This document shows, piece by piece, positions 9,202-19,583 of a stretch of DNA of 64,000 nucleotides (within the stretch, counting starts at the first letter, position 1; the number at the start of each line of letters is the position of its first letter). The DNA comes from Pedinophyceae sp. YPF-701. Its lineage: Eukaryota; Chlorophyta; Pedinophyceae. Position numbers and translations under genes: made by a program. The DNA is taken from the NCBI GenBank assembly GCA_916048055.1, contig CAJZHL010000029.1, positions 481,001 to 545,000 of the forward strand, written 5' to 3'. The notes under the pieces were generated by a model that worked only from the letters and a program-made list of their open reading frames with translations, searched no databases and was not told the origin of the DNA.

Positions 9202-11811
9202 TCAGTCCCCCCGCCTGAGAGCGTCCCACAAGTCCTCGGGCACGGGCAGGTCCGGCATCTCCAAATCCACGGCGGCGAAGAGGTCGTCCTCGCCCCCCTG
9301 GCCATCCTGCGACCACCGAAGACCCCGCAGCGCCCCGAGGCCCTCGGCCGAGGGCTTGTTCTCCAGCGGCGGCTCCGCGGGATCGGGCGCGGGCGCGGGC
9401 ACGCCGGGCGCGCCAGGCTCTGGGGGTTCCAGGGAAACTCCGCGGAGAAGGTCGTGCGACGCAGCTTGAACAAGCGGCGCGCCGCCCGCCGCGTCGCCCC
9501 CTAGCTGGGACGCGCGGGCCACGTGAAGGGCCGCGTCGCCGCCGGGGTGGGAGAAGCGCGTCAGCGCCCCCGGCTGCGACATGCGCGTCGCCGCCCCCGT
9601 CAGCGAGTCGCGTGCGGTGTTTGCGTCCCCGGAGCCGTGCGTAGCCTGCAGTTTGCCCGACCCAGTCAGCAGCGCGACGCCGTTGTCCGCCCCCCTGGCG
9701 TGCGCGTTCCACACCAGGTGCCCCGACGACATCCGCTGCACGTCGCCCTTCGCGAAGCCATGGTCCGTCGTGCGGTCGCCCGTCTTGGGGCTGTGCGGCT
9801 CCAGCGCCGTTGCCAGCGACCTCAGCTCGTCCTGCTTCGCGGCCAGGTGCTGCCGCCGCGGCCACCGCGCGATGCCGAACCGCCGGCACGCGCGCTTCAG
9901 CGTCGTCGGGCACACCCCGAGGTCCGCCGCGGCCTCCTTCAGCCCCAGGTGGAAGTGCGCCTCCAGGTCGGCCAGCGTCAGCTTGCGGCCCGTGCCCTGC
10001 CGGCGCCCGAGCGAATCCACGCGCAGCTGGTCCGCCGAAACCGCCTCGGGCTGCGGCGTGGGCGCCGCGGCCTGGGTGCGCGGGCGCAGGCTGCGCCGCT
10101 TGGAGCCGCCCGAGCCACGCCCCGATGCGGGCGAGCCGGTGCCGGGCGTCGCCGTCTCGCTGGCGACCCCCGCGGGCTGCCCGTCCGAGCCCCGTGCTCC
10201 GTCGTCGAGCTCCAGGTCACCGGGGGCGTCGTCTGCGTCGCATCGCGGGGGGGGAGGCGAGGGGGCTCTTGCTCTGGCGGCGGCATCAGCACAGGGCTGC
10301 GGCGCGGCGCGGGTGCGGGTGCAGGGGCGTTTGGCGGGCGGGCGCGAGCGTCGCGGGGCGGTGTGCGCACCGTGCATCCTCCGCGTGAGCAGGTTCCGCC
10401 GCAGCGACGTGGTGGTGGTCATGATGGGAACTTCGCGCGCCCCAACCAGCGCGGGGTCCTCGCCCGGGTGCCAGCTCTCGGGAATGCTCATCTGCGCGGA
10501 GATGCCCCCCGTCGACTCGACCCCCCCCGAGGACTGCCGCGACAGCGCGATGCCCCCCAGGCCCGCCATGAGGCTCTCCGAGACCGACAGCGCCCGGCCC
10601 CCGATCCCGAAGCTCTCCGAGCGGTCCGACATCACGCTGAAGTCGCGCGTCACGCGCGCCTTGCGCGCCAGCATCGCGTTGGCGCCGGGCCCGAGGCCGG
10701 TCGCTTCGGCAGCCTCGTGCGCCATCAGGTCCCCCGTCGGGGAGCGCCGCCGCCGCCGGCCCGACGCAGACGGCCCCACGTCGCCGTAGAGGTCCCACAC
10801 GTCGCCCGCGCCGCCGTTCGGGCTGCTCGCGTTCGGCGCGCCCCCCGGGTGCGCCCCCGCCGGGTCCTCGCCGCCGCTGCCGCGCCCCTCCCTCGACGCA
10901 TCCTTGCCGTCCGACGGGAGGCGCTCGCGGCTGGCGCCGCCCGCGCGGGAGCCGACGAGGCTGTGGCCGACCTCGTTGCTGTTCGTGGCGTCCGACTCCC
11001 GGACCACGCCGAGGCCCGGGAAGAAGCACAGCCCGGGCCCGTAGTCGTTCATGGGCGCCCCGAGGCCGCCCTGGGCCAGGCAGCTCGCGAGGCGCGCCAC
11101 GAGCGCCTGCGGGCGGATCGTCGGGTCGCTGGAGACCACCTCGACGACCGCGACGGGGCCGCCGCCGAGGCCGGTGGGGTCGAACACGGGCATGAGCACC
11201 GCCGACAGGACGCCGCACCGGCGCGCCTCCTCGACGCGGCGGTAGCTCGCGACTGTGTACCCCGCGAGGTGGCTCGTGTACTCGGTCGCGGCGCGCAGGA
11301 ACACGCGGCCGACCTCGCCGACGGCGACCGCGGGCCCCTGCACGGCGTACTCGGTGCGCACGCACGACATGCGGAACTGCGTGAGCATGTCGTCCTCGCC
11401 CGCGACGTAGAACGGCGCGCCGCGCGTGTGGAGGAAGACCTCGTCGTCCGCGCCCGCGCGGCTGTCGTGCGCGCTCGTCCCCTGCTCGGAGTGGTGGCCC
11501 GAGTCTGTGGCGCCCAGGCGGGGCCCGGGGAGCCACATCTGGCCCAGGACGCCGACGTGGGGCATCCCCGGGGTGTAGATCGACGTGAGGGAGTTGATCG
11601 CCGCCCCGACGCGCTGCTTGACGCTCGCGACGGCGTCACGGGCGCTCCGCAGGGCCTGCAGGTCTGCAGACGGCAGGGGCGTGGGCTCCGGGGCGAACGA
11701 CACCTTGCCCGTGGAGACATCCTCGGATTGGGCATGGTAGCTCAGGACTGCCGTGAAGTGCATGTTTGCTCTCCCGGCGTGCTGCGCAGGAAGCTTTGCT
11801 GCAGGTGGCAC
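9202..11811 (-). CDS. RWP-RK transcription factor (NLP/NIT2-like)
   Basis: Plant and algal regulator; relatives control nitrogen responses or gametogenesis. The RWP-RK motif lies at about residues 570-615: LADLEAHFHLGLKEAAADLG, then VCPTTLKRACRRFGI and ARWPRR. The N-terminal 260 residues resemble the GAF-like sensor region of NIN-like proteins (segments QMWLPG, YVAGEDDMLTQFRMSC, GRVFLRAATEYTS, AVLMPVFDP, VAVVEVVSS). The C-terminus after the motif is acidic and disordered, and I see no PB1 domain. One in-frame intron is proposed at 10233-10370 (138 bp, GTGCGC...GACGCAG, pyrimidine-rich 3' end); removing it gives 823 residues. Without it the frame stays open but adds an Arg/Pro-rich stretch. 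A second Met at residue 17 could also be the start. The ligand or nutrient it responds to cannot be read from sequence. Confidence 0.87.
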   Translation of the reverse strand: MPPAAKLPAQHAGRANMHFTAVLSYHAQSEDVSTGKVSFAPEPTPLPSADLQALRSARDAVASVKQRVGAAINSLTSIYTPGMPHVGVLGQMWLPGPRLGATDSGHHSEQGTSAHDSRAGADDEVFLHTRGAPFYVAGEDDMLTQFRMSCVRTEYAVQGPAVAVGEVGRVFLRAATEYTSHLAGYTVASYRRVEEARRCGVLSAVLMPVFDPTGLGGGPVAVVEVVSSDPTIRPQALVARLASCLAQGGLGAPMNDYGPGLCFFPGLGVVRESDATNSNEVGHSLVGSRAGGASRERLPSDGKDASREGRGSGGEDPAGAHPGGAPNASSPNGGAGDVWDLYGDVGPSASGRRRRRSPTGDLMAHEAAEATGLGPGANAMLARKARVTRDFSVMSDRSESFGIGGRALSVSESLMAGLGGIALSRQSSGGVESTGGISAQMSIPESWHPGEDPALVGAREVPIMTTTTSLRRNLLTRRMHGAHTAPRRSRPPAKRPCTRTRAAPQPCADAAARARAPSPPPPRCDADDAPGDLELDDGARGSDGQPAGVASETATPGTGSPASGRGSGGSKRRSLRPRTQAAAPTPQPEAVSADQLRVDSLGRRQGTGRKLTLADLEAHFHLGLKEAAADLGVCPTTLKRACRRFGIARWPRRQHLAAKQDELRSLATALEPHSPKTGDRTTDHGFAKGDVQRMSSGHLVWNAHARGADNGVALLTGSGKLQATHGSGDANTARDSLTGAATRMSQPGALTRFSHPGGDAALHVARASQLGGDAAGGAPLVQAASHDLLRGVSLEPPEPGAPGVPAPAPDPAEPPLENKPSAEGLGALRGLRWSQDGQGGEDDLFAAVDLEMPDLPVPEDLWDALRRGD

Positions 11812-12837
11812 CGGCGCGGGCGGCGACGTGAGGGGCTCGGCGGTCAGCGGTGCCTGCTGCGGGGCTTTCTCACGGCCGGAACTTGCGAATGCGGGTCGTG
11901 CTGGGCGTGCAGCGCCGCGGAGCTGCGCGTGTGGCGGCCCAACTGATCATGCGGGGCACCCGCGCCTAGCAGCTGCGGGGGGCGGCCGGCAGGCGGTGCG
12001 CGTCGCTTTGCGCAGGTGCGATGTCGCGCGCAGCCCCCGCGTACCTGCGGGATGCCCGCACGCCCGAGCGCGACGGCCCTTGAGACCTGGGCTGCAGTAC
12101 TCCTGTAGATCAGGAGGGCAACCGCGGAGTGGCCCGCGCGGCTCCGTTCATGCCCCGTGGTCGCGACGCATATGATTCTTTGATGTGATCTCTGATCGTG
12201 CGTGCGCTGTGCGGCGTGGCAGCTTCCCGGCGACGCGGAGAAACCCGTCGCTAGCCTCGTTTCCGTGGCGCCCGCCCGCGTCCGCGCAGATTCGGCACCG
12301 CAAGGCACTGGAGTCCTCAAGCGCTTGGAGAACCCCAGCAGCAACGGCTCGTCGCGGGCCGCAGGCCGGGAGTTGGCGCGCCCGTCCACGCCTCTCACCA
12401 AACAGCAACTACGCGGAACAGGCGGACTTCGGGCCCGCCACGCGTGCCCGTGATGCGCAGTCGATGTGGAGGGCGCGAAGACGGCACGGGCCCTTCGATG
12501 CGGGGCGCCAGGCAGCGGCGGGCCCGGGGCGGGACGCGCCACACAACTCACGCCCCTGTGCTACTGACGCTGGCCCACCGCGGCGGCCCATAGGCGGCGA
12601 ACGGAGGCACGCCGCCCCACATGGTACCCGCAAGACTTCGAAGCGGAGGCAATCGCATTGGTTCGTCCGCATTCAGGGCGTGGCGAGGCACATTCCACCC
12701 CTGGCAACCGGCAGCTGCTCGCGGGAGCTTGCACCTCGCCCGGTCCCGCGCGAAATCAGTGCGCCTCGCGGCATCCTTGCTCGTGCGACGTTCGAGCGCG
12801 CGACTTCCCGGCGGCGGATCCGCGAGGCGGCGGCTGC
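11812..12837. other. Divergent upstream region, RWP-RK / COA4-like
   Basis: No supported gene. It lies between two genes transcribed away from each other, so it should hold both promoters. I see no clear motif. Confidence 0.5.
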
Positions 12838-13059
12838 ATGGCGCACCACGGCACGTCTGCGGCGGACATCGACCCGGAGACCTCGCTCGCCCCCGCGTGT
12901 CGCGCACCGTACCTCAAGCTCGAGGACTGCCTCGCCGACAACGACCGCGACTGGCGACGCTGCCAGGAAGCCGTCAAGGCGCTCCGGGAGTGCACGAGCG
13001 CCCGTGGTGGCGCTGCACCTGGCCGTGCCGCGCCGGTCGCGCCTGGCAAGCAGCAGTGA
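12838..13059 (+). CDS. Twin CX9C mitochondrial protein, COA4-like
   Basis: A 73-residue protein with two exact C-x9-C motifs (CRAPYLKLEDC and CQEAVKALREC) separated by a short acidic loop with DWRRCQ. Twin CX9C proteins are imported into the mitochondrial intermembrane space by Mia40 and mostly assist respiratory-complex assembly. The spacing and the C-x6-DWRxC segment resemble COA4/CHCHD8, a cytochrome c oxidase assembly factor; another twin-CX9C subfamily is possible. Single exon, started at the only nearby Met (preceded by GGCGGCTGC). The stop is only 65 bp before the start of the LYR gene on the same strand. Confidence 0.75.
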   Translation: MAHHGTSAADIDPETSLAPACRAPYLKLEDCLADNDRDWRRCQEAVKALRECTSARGGAAPGRAAPVAPGKQQ

Positions 13060-13124
13060 AGCAGCGCCTCCGCCCGTGAGGCGTCGGCGAGCTCGCTCGC
13101 TGCCGCCCGTAGTTTTTTGGGAGG

Positions 13125-13580
13125 ATGATCGCGGCGCGTCGCCTGACGGGAACCCTACCGGGGTGTGCGGAGCGCGCGTTCGGCAGCAACGTGCCCGCGG
13201 CTGCCGCGGACCCCTTCTCGCTGGACGTCCTGTCTCTGTACAGATCCATCATGCGCTCTGCGAGGTGGGTCCCGCCCCGACGCAGCGCCCGCACGCCGCT
13301 GACTGTGACGCAGTTGGCGGCATCGCTCACTGCGCGACGGCGCGGGGCGTGGGCGCGCAGGAACTTCCCGAGCAGCAACCGGGCGGGTCTCATCGAGTCG
13401 ATACGGCAGGACTTCCGCGACGGGGCCAAGGTGACGGACAGGGAGGAGGTTGCCAAGCGGCGCCAGTCGGCCGTGACGGGGCTCCGGCAGCTGCAGGCGT
13501 TCTCCGAGGCGGCCAGTGCCAGAGGCGGTGAGGGCTCGGTGTTCCTGGGCGGCAACGCCAACGACAGCTGGTGGCAGTGA
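13125..13580 (+). CDS. LYR-motif (Complex1_LYR) protein
   Basis: A 119-residue protein of two exons (13125-13264, 13361-13580). The 96-bp intron is in-frame, but splicing it (GTGGGT...GCGCAG) restores the family signature VLSLYRSIMRSARNFPSSNR followed by IESIRQDFRDGAKVTDREEV. LYR proteins are small mitochondrial matrix adaptors for Fe-S cluster transfer and complex I/II assembly, usually bound to acyl carrier protein. The exact paralog cannot be set; the NFPSSNR and VTDxE features fit the general LYRM group. It sits 65 bp after the COA4-like gene, and both products are probably mitochondrial. Confidence 0.8.
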   Translation: MIAARRLTGTLPGCAERAFGSNVPAAAADPFSLDVLSLYRSIMRSARWVPPRRSARTPLTVTQLAASLTARRRGAWARRNFPSSNRAGLIESIRQDFRDGAKVTDREEVAKRRQSAVTGLRQLQAFSEAASARGGEGSVFLGGNANDSWWQ

Positions 13581-13900
13581 GGGGAGTCTTAGGAGGTGTT
13601 GGTGCAGGCCGAGCCGGGGCCGGTGCACGTGGCGACTGTAACAGAGCCACGGCACGCATACAGTGGCGCAACTCGTGCTCCCTTCGACGGGCAGAGGCGC
13701 GACGAGAACGCAGCACAACACCATAGCATTGGCGAGTTGCGCGTGACCACCTCCCGGCCACCGTGCGCCCGTGCCGCCCTCAAGGTGCGCGGTTCGCTCC
13801 GCTCATGATGCGTCACATCGCCGCTGCCACGCAATCATCGAGGGCTCAGGACAGTGGCCGGCGGGTGACAGCAGCAGACCAGGCTGCGCGAGCTCGCTCG
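13581..13900. other. Convergent 3' region, LYR / UBL3-like
   Basis: A 320-bp gap between the stop codons of two converging genes. I see no gene or obvious hairpin terminator here, and none is expected for eukaryotic genes. Confidence 0.6.
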
Positions 13901-14657
13901 TCACTGCACGACGCAGCAGCTCCGCGACCGGCTTCCGTCGCCGCTTCCGTCGTCCTTGCCCCCCTGCTTGCCCGCCTTGCCGTCTTCGCGCACTACTGCA
14001 TGCAACGTGACCACCGGCACGTCCCCAGGGTCCCCGCCAGAAAGCATCTGCCACGTCGGCTCGAGGCTGCCCGACGGCTCCATCGTTCGACCTGCACACT
14101 CGCGGGCGGCGCGGGCGTGGCGCCGGCATGAGCAGGGCTCGTGCGATGCGCGTGCCGCGGCGAGCACCGGCGGCGCTGTTCAAGGCCACTTCGGGGGGCG
14201 CGTGGCTCGCACCGTTCAGAATCAGCCGCAAGCACGCGGCGTTGGCGGGGGCGTGCGCGGCCAGCGGGCCCTCTGTGGGCCAGTGGCTGATGGCCAGCTG
14301 CCGCGCTGCAGCGCCCGTGAGCGTCGCTGGCTGCTCGCCGAGGTCGATGTCCCCATCGGTGTGCCTGCGGACGGGCGCGGACGCAATGGTCGCGCTCCAT
14401 CATCGAACGGCGACTGTGCGAGCACTGGCTCGACTCCAGCAGCTGCTGATACGCGCACACTGTGTCAAGTGGGGCCGCATGGCTGCAGCGCGAGACGCCG
14501 GACGGATCCAGGCAAAGGCAGGGCACTGCCGGATGCGGCCAGCAGGGCTGCGAGCAGGTGAGTCTCGTCCCGCCCTGCGCGAGCCCTCCGGTGACAGCAG
14601 AACCCTGCTCGCGCACCTCAGCTTCAGCTTCACCGTGGCGGCAGAGAACTTGGGCAT
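13901..14657 (-). CDS. Membrane-anchored ubiquitin-fold protein (UBL3/MUB-like)
   Basis: A 146-residue protein rebuilt from four small exons: 14657-14617, 14482-14426, 14364-14213, 14091-13901. Introns are 134, 61 and 121 bp, with GT-AG ends and matching phases. The middle resembles the UBL3/MUB beta-grasp fold: an ARQLAISHWP helix like the A.HVYDNWP segment of UBL3, then ACLRLILNGRTM like NILRLIYQGRFL, then VPVVTLHAVVRE like the TTVMHLVARE strand. It ends in a Gly/Ser/Lys linker and CCVVQ, a prenylation CaaX box whose final Gln favours farnesylation. Plant MUBs dock E2 enzymes at the plasma membrane. The ATG is only 6 nt after the stop of the KxDL-like gene and in the same frame. Confidence 0.78.
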
Positions 14658-14663
14658 GCTCGT

Positions 14664-15613
14664 CTAGTCTTCTGGCTCTCGCTCGTCCGGGAACAGCTCC
14701 TCCGCTTCCGCGATCAAGTCGGGGTACCTGCGTGGGTGGCGACGCACGGACGCGCACACATGGGCGGCACTGGCCAGCGCAGTCCGTGCTGCCGGCAACA
14801 GGGCGCCGAGACGCTGTGTACACGACGCAACTACGTGATACGAAACGTCAGCCTGCTGCGGTTGGGTGCGGGTCGCTGTCGTTCCGCGGCGCGGGGGCAC
14901 AGGACGTGAGAGCATAGCAACGGCGCTGGGGCCGCACAGCACGCGGACAGCGGGAGGAGGCCTGATCGGCCGCAAGCTCGAGACCATGGATCTGCCCCGT
15001 GGTATCGGACAGTGGGTTGCGGCTGCTGGCGGCACCCAGCGCTCAGCGCGCATTAGTTGGCACGCTCGCACACGGGCCGTGATGCGTGGTGCGGTGTCAG
15101 GGACGCCTCACGCGGGGTGCGCCGCTCGGCGTCGGCCTCGGTGAGCTTAGCACTCACCTCGTGGTCAGCTTCTTCCTGATGGAAACGAGCGCCGCGAACA
15201 CGGCGTAGAGGTCGGTGCTGATGCCCTTGAGGAGCTGCGCTTTGTGCTTCAGGCTCTCGAGCAGATCTCGATGCTCATCAGACGTCTTGTTCAAGCCTTC
15301 GAGAGCCTGCAACGAGCGTGGTCCTCGGCTCCGTCGCGGCGCACCGCTGGGCGCCCTCGAGCCAGGTCGCAGGGGAAACTAGGCCGTTGCCGCCCCGCGC
15401 AGAACACGCACGCGCTCCCGCCCGCGGCGCGACCGGCCGCCTGCTCGGACGAGGGCCGGCGGGAACCGCCCGCGACTGTCTCACCTGGATGACCGCGGCG
15501 AGCTCCTTGAGCGCCTCGGCCTGTGAAGCCCCTAGGTCGCCTGGGCCCCGAGTGACGCCGCGTTCGGACGGCAGACCTCCACGACTTGAGCCCGGGCCTT
15601 CGCCCTCTTCCAT
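14664..15613 (-). CDS. KxDL-like small coiled-coil protein
   Basis: A 113-residue protein of three exons: 15613-15485, 15306-15158, 14727-14664 (introns 178 and 430 bp, GTGAGA and GTGAGT donors). Two short helices (AEALKELAAVIQ, then DEHRDLLESLKHKAQLLKG) precede STDLYAVFAALVSIRKKL and TTRYPDL, which align by pattern with the KxDL domain (K-x-D-L followed by I-R-x-L-x-x-K-L and QYP/QHP). The first Lys of the motif is not conserved. It ends in an acidic tail. KXD1 is a BORC/BLOC-1 family subunit that positions lysosomes or endosomes, so a role in organelle traffic is possible. The family call is moderate; the gene structure is firmer. Confidence 0.6.
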
Positions 15614-16537
15614 ATACGTCACCGCGCGCGCTCGTCTGCTCCCGCGGTCCCCCTCACACGGCAAACAACGGTGCGTCCGGGTCTGCAACTGCACGGGAGC
15701 CACCAGCCCGGTGACAGGGGGGGGGAACTGTGCCTCTCGCTCCTGCACAAGCCGAGTCACTGACGGCTGTCGTTTTCGCAGCTGATGCCGCCCGGTGCGC
15801 CCGTCCAGGACGGCCCTGGCGGGTGTGTGTTTGCGGTTGGTCCGACTGCCGTCATCCCGGAGGGGGGGTTGGCTCGTGATGCCCTCAGCGGGACGACCGC
15901 CGCCGGCCAGTCGTGGTCCGCCGACCCCTGAGCGGCTCCGCAGAATGCCCAGTGGGGATGCGCAGTCACCGAAGCAACCCTACAGGTGCTGCCAAGACGC
16001 CCATTGTACAGCTCCTACGGCGATCATGCAACTCCGGGGGTGCAACGTGAGACTGATTCTTCCTTTCAGACAAGCGGGAAAGGGACAGAAGGCCGAAAGT
16101 GCCTTGGCCGCAAGTGTGCAGCAACACACAAGGATACTGGATCATACTGGTCCGCGGGAGGGGCGTCCGCGCAGGCGAGTCCGCCGGCGTGCTGGCGAGG
16201 CAAGTCGTGAGACGCACCCGGCAGATTCGGGAGGAGGAGATCCTCAGTTCGGAACTCAGCCCGGAGTTCAGACGCCCGCCACAGGCTGTGAGGGGCTGCG
16301 GGGTTTCAGTTGTGCCCGAGGGGCCGGGCACCCCCCGCCGGAGGGCTGATGGCAGGTGGGAGAGGGGGCGAACGGACTCCGGCGCCGACATCAACTCCCC
16401 TCCCCTGAGTCCCTGCCGTCTGTGGTCCGACTCCTGACAGTGTCAGACACACGTTGGTCGCACCGCCGACTCGACGGCCGTCGCAGCTCGGGCGCCAGGG
16501 CAGTGCGGCGCCTGGCGCAGGGCCGTGAGAGTCCAGC
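15614..16537. other. Divergent upstream region, KxDL-like / RAD54B
   Basis: No supported gene. It contains the likely promoters of both flanking genes. Short open frames on both strands show no domain. Confidence 0.5.
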
Positions 16538-19500
16538 ATGAAGAAGTGGAAGCCACCTCGTATGCTCAACCAGCCTGCGGGCGACGGCGAGGGCGCGAGC
16601 GTGAAGCGCGCCGCGCAGCCACTCGACGCGAAAGTGACGAAGATTGCGCGCCGTCCGCTGCAACCTCACGCGGCTCCCCAGGTGCAGGCTGCGCGGCCTG
16701 CGGACTCGAGCAAGCGCTGCTTTCGGGTGCTGTACACGAAGCGCTCGAGCAAGCTGCGGCGAAACAAGACGTTCGACGATGGAATCCTCGTCGTACAGGT
16801 GCGCTTCCGCGAGATGACGTGCGCCATGCAAGCGCTTCGCCCACGGGTGTGACGCCCGCGCTCGAGGCCTCAAACTCCTGTGACAGCTGGGCTGAACCGC
16901 GCGCTCGACGATGCTTGTTCGCGCGTTTGGCGCGAAGTAGCACCTCTGATACGTGACACGCCCGGCGGCGGCGCGTTTCATCACCGTGGACCACGTGGGG
17001 CGACCGCGGAGGCACAGCATACCTCAGCGCAGGAGCTCTCACCGACGAATGCCTCCCGTGTCCCGCAGGACGGCACGCAGTGCACGCTGTATGACGATTC
17101 CGGCAAGCAGGTCACGCGTGGGCGATGCGCGGCGGCGGCCAGCCTCGCGAGCGACTCCGAGCTGGCCCTGGGCAGCTGGGAGCTCGAGGTGGACGCCGCG
17201 CTGCCGGTCGAAGACTTCATGTCCGGGTCGTGCTTCCTCCCCGGGACCACCGTCTCGCCCGGGAAGTCGGCGGGGCCGTCCGCCGCGGCCCGCGCCCCAC
17301 CTCGCGTCGGCGCGTCGCTGCTCTCCGCGCCCCCCGCCAAGCCAAGCACCGCGCTGTGCCCGGGCCGCGCCAACGCGCCGCGGCCGCCGCTGCACGACGC
17401 GAATGCGCCCGACGCGGTGGTCCTGAACAAGGCCGGGTACGACAGCGGCCGCGACCGCAGCGCGGTGGTGCTCGATCCCTTCCTAGTGCGCAAGCTGCGG
17501 CCGCACCAGAAGGAGGGCGTCCAGGTGCGCGCGCCCCGCGCGCGAGCGAACGAACGCCGCAGCCGTCGCAGCGGCGTTTCGTCACCGACGCTCCCGCCCC
17601 CCCGCGCCGCAGTTCTTGTACGAGTGCGTGATGGGTGTGCGGGCAGCGCACGTGACCGGGGCGATCCTCGGCGACGCCATGGGCCTCGGGAAGACGCTGC
17701 AGATCATCTCGCTCGTGTGGACGCTGCTCCGGCAGGGCCCCTCCGGGCGCCCCGCGATCAAGAAGGCCGTGGTGGTGGTGCCGAGCAGCCTGGTCAACAA
17801 CTGGCGCGACGAGTTCCGCAAGTGGCTCGGCGACACGCGCCTGCGCACGCTGACCGTCACGCCGGGGGAGGACGTCGCCGCGACGGTCCACGACTTCCGC
17901 GTGTCCCCCATCTTCCCCGTGCTCATCCTCAGCTACGAGATGGCGCGCAAGCTCTCCGGGTCGCTCGCGGGCGCCGCGTCCGGGCCGCCCGTGGACCTCC
18001 TCGTGTGCGACGAGGGCCACCGCCTCAAGGCGGCCGGCGGGAACCAGACCATCGCCGCGCTGCTGTCCCTGGGGTGCAAGCAGCGCGTGGTGCTCACGGG
18101 CACCCCGCTGCAGAACGACCTCGCGGAGCTCTGGGCCGTCGTCGACTTCGTCAACCCCGGGTGCCTCGGGACCCTGCGCTCCTTCCGGGACGTGTTCGAG
18201 AAGCCCATCACGCGCGGGCGCGAGCGAGGGTGCACGCCCGCGGAGCAGGGCGTCGCGCAGGAGCGCGCCGCGGAGCTCGCGCGGCAGCTCGGGGTCTTCT
18301 TCCTGCAGCGCGGCGCGGAGGTCAACGAGCGCTTCCTGCCGCCGCTCACGTCTGTCGTGGTCGTGTGCCGGCCCACGCCGCTCCAGGTCGCGCTGTACGC
18401 GGCCCTGAACCGCGCGGGTGGGCCCTGGCGCCTCGACGGCGGCGAGGTGCCCGCCACGGACGTCCTCGAGAAGCTCGCGGTGCTGAAGAAGATCTGCAAC
18501 CACCCGGGGATGCTGTGGACGCCGGGCGCGGGGGGCGCAGAGGGCGCGGGGGGCGACGCCGCCGCCGCCGGTGACGCCGGTGACGCCTTCGACCTCCGCG
18601 GGTGCTTCCCGGACGACTTCCAGCCGGACGCGCCGGACGGGTCGAGCAAGATGGTCTTCCTATCCGCGCTGCTGCGGGAGCTCAAGGGCGGGTCCGGGCA
18701 GCCGGAGTCAGCGCGTGCGGACAAGGTGGTGGTGGTGTCGACGTCCACCAAGCTGCTGGACGTCGTGCAGGGCCTGTGCGGGAACCTCGGCCTCACGACG
18801 TGCCGCATCGACGGCGGCACGGACGCGTCGATCCGGAAGGACATCGTGGACCAGTTCAACACCCTGAGCACGGCGCGCGTGTGCCTCCTGTCGTCCCGCG
18901 CCGGTGGCGCAGGCCTGAACCTGATCGGGGCCAACCGCCTGGTGCTGCTGGACGGAGACTGGAACCCCGCGATCGACGCGCAGGCGATGGCGCGCGTGTG
19001 GCGCGACGGCCAGCGGCAGCCGTGCACGGTCATGCGGCTCCTGGTCGCGGGCGCGCTGGACGAGAAGGTGTACATGCGGCAGCAGATCAAGGGGCAGAAC
19101 ACCGCGCTGGAGGGGTGCGGCGGCGCGGGGGCGCGCAGGGGCGGACCGCGGTTCACGCGCGAGGAGCTGCGCGGGCTGTTCCGGCTCGCAACGAACACGG
19201 ACTGCGAGACGCGGGACGTGCTGGCCAGGGGCGGGGCGGAGGCGTGGGTGGACCGGCGCGGTCAGACGGGCGACGCGGTGCTGGACGCGGCGGTCGCCTC
19301 GTCGGAGGTGGTGTCGTTCGTGCACGTGGACGGGCGTCGCGGGGCCGGGGTGGAGCCCGAACAGCGCACCCTGCCGGAGGTGTTTGCGGCGGCGGTGCAG
19401 GGGGGTAGTCTCGGCGCGACGGAGCGCGCGGGGGCGGCGACGATGAAGGGCGTGCGGGAGTGGAGCGACGACGAGGACGAGGCTGTGGGAGCGCGCGACG

Positions 19501-19583
19501 GCGGGCGCGTGTCTGACGGGGGTGTCAGTGTGGGGGGGGGCTCCAGCGTGGGATGGGCGGACCTGGAGGATGACGACGCGTGA
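16538..19583 (+). CDS. RAD54B: SNF2-family DNA translocase, RAD54B-like
   Basis: Nuclear ATP-driven double-strand DNA translocase that assists RAD51 in homologous recombination. 895 residues in three exons: 16538-16798, 17069-17524, 17613-19583, with GTGCGC donors at both introns. The N-terminal part (RCFRVLYTKRSSK, GILVVQ, SGKQVTRGR, EDFMSGSCF) follows the RAD54B-specific N-terminal domain rather than RAD54. The helicase core is complete: RPHQKEGVQ then LGDAMGLGKTLQ (Walker A), VVPSSLVNNW, CDEGHRLK (motif II), LTGTPLQND (III), and in the C-terminal lobe SSRAGGAGLNLIGANRLVLL and RVWRDGQ (V-VI). An Ala/Gly-rich insert (about residue 550) and an acidic tail are extra. Converges on the deaminase-fold gene 348 bp downstream. 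Confidence 0.93.

Noticed and set aside
9978-10388. Arg/Pro-rich frames across the RWP-RK gene intron
   Set aside because: Explained by GC bias in the proposed 138-bp intron and flanking disordered coding sequence.
14664-14666. TAG between the KxDL-like and UBL3-like ORFs as a sense codon
   Set aside because: Hexokinase, TAF12 and the second STPGR gene all end in TAG at sensible positions, so a reassigned TAG is unlikely.
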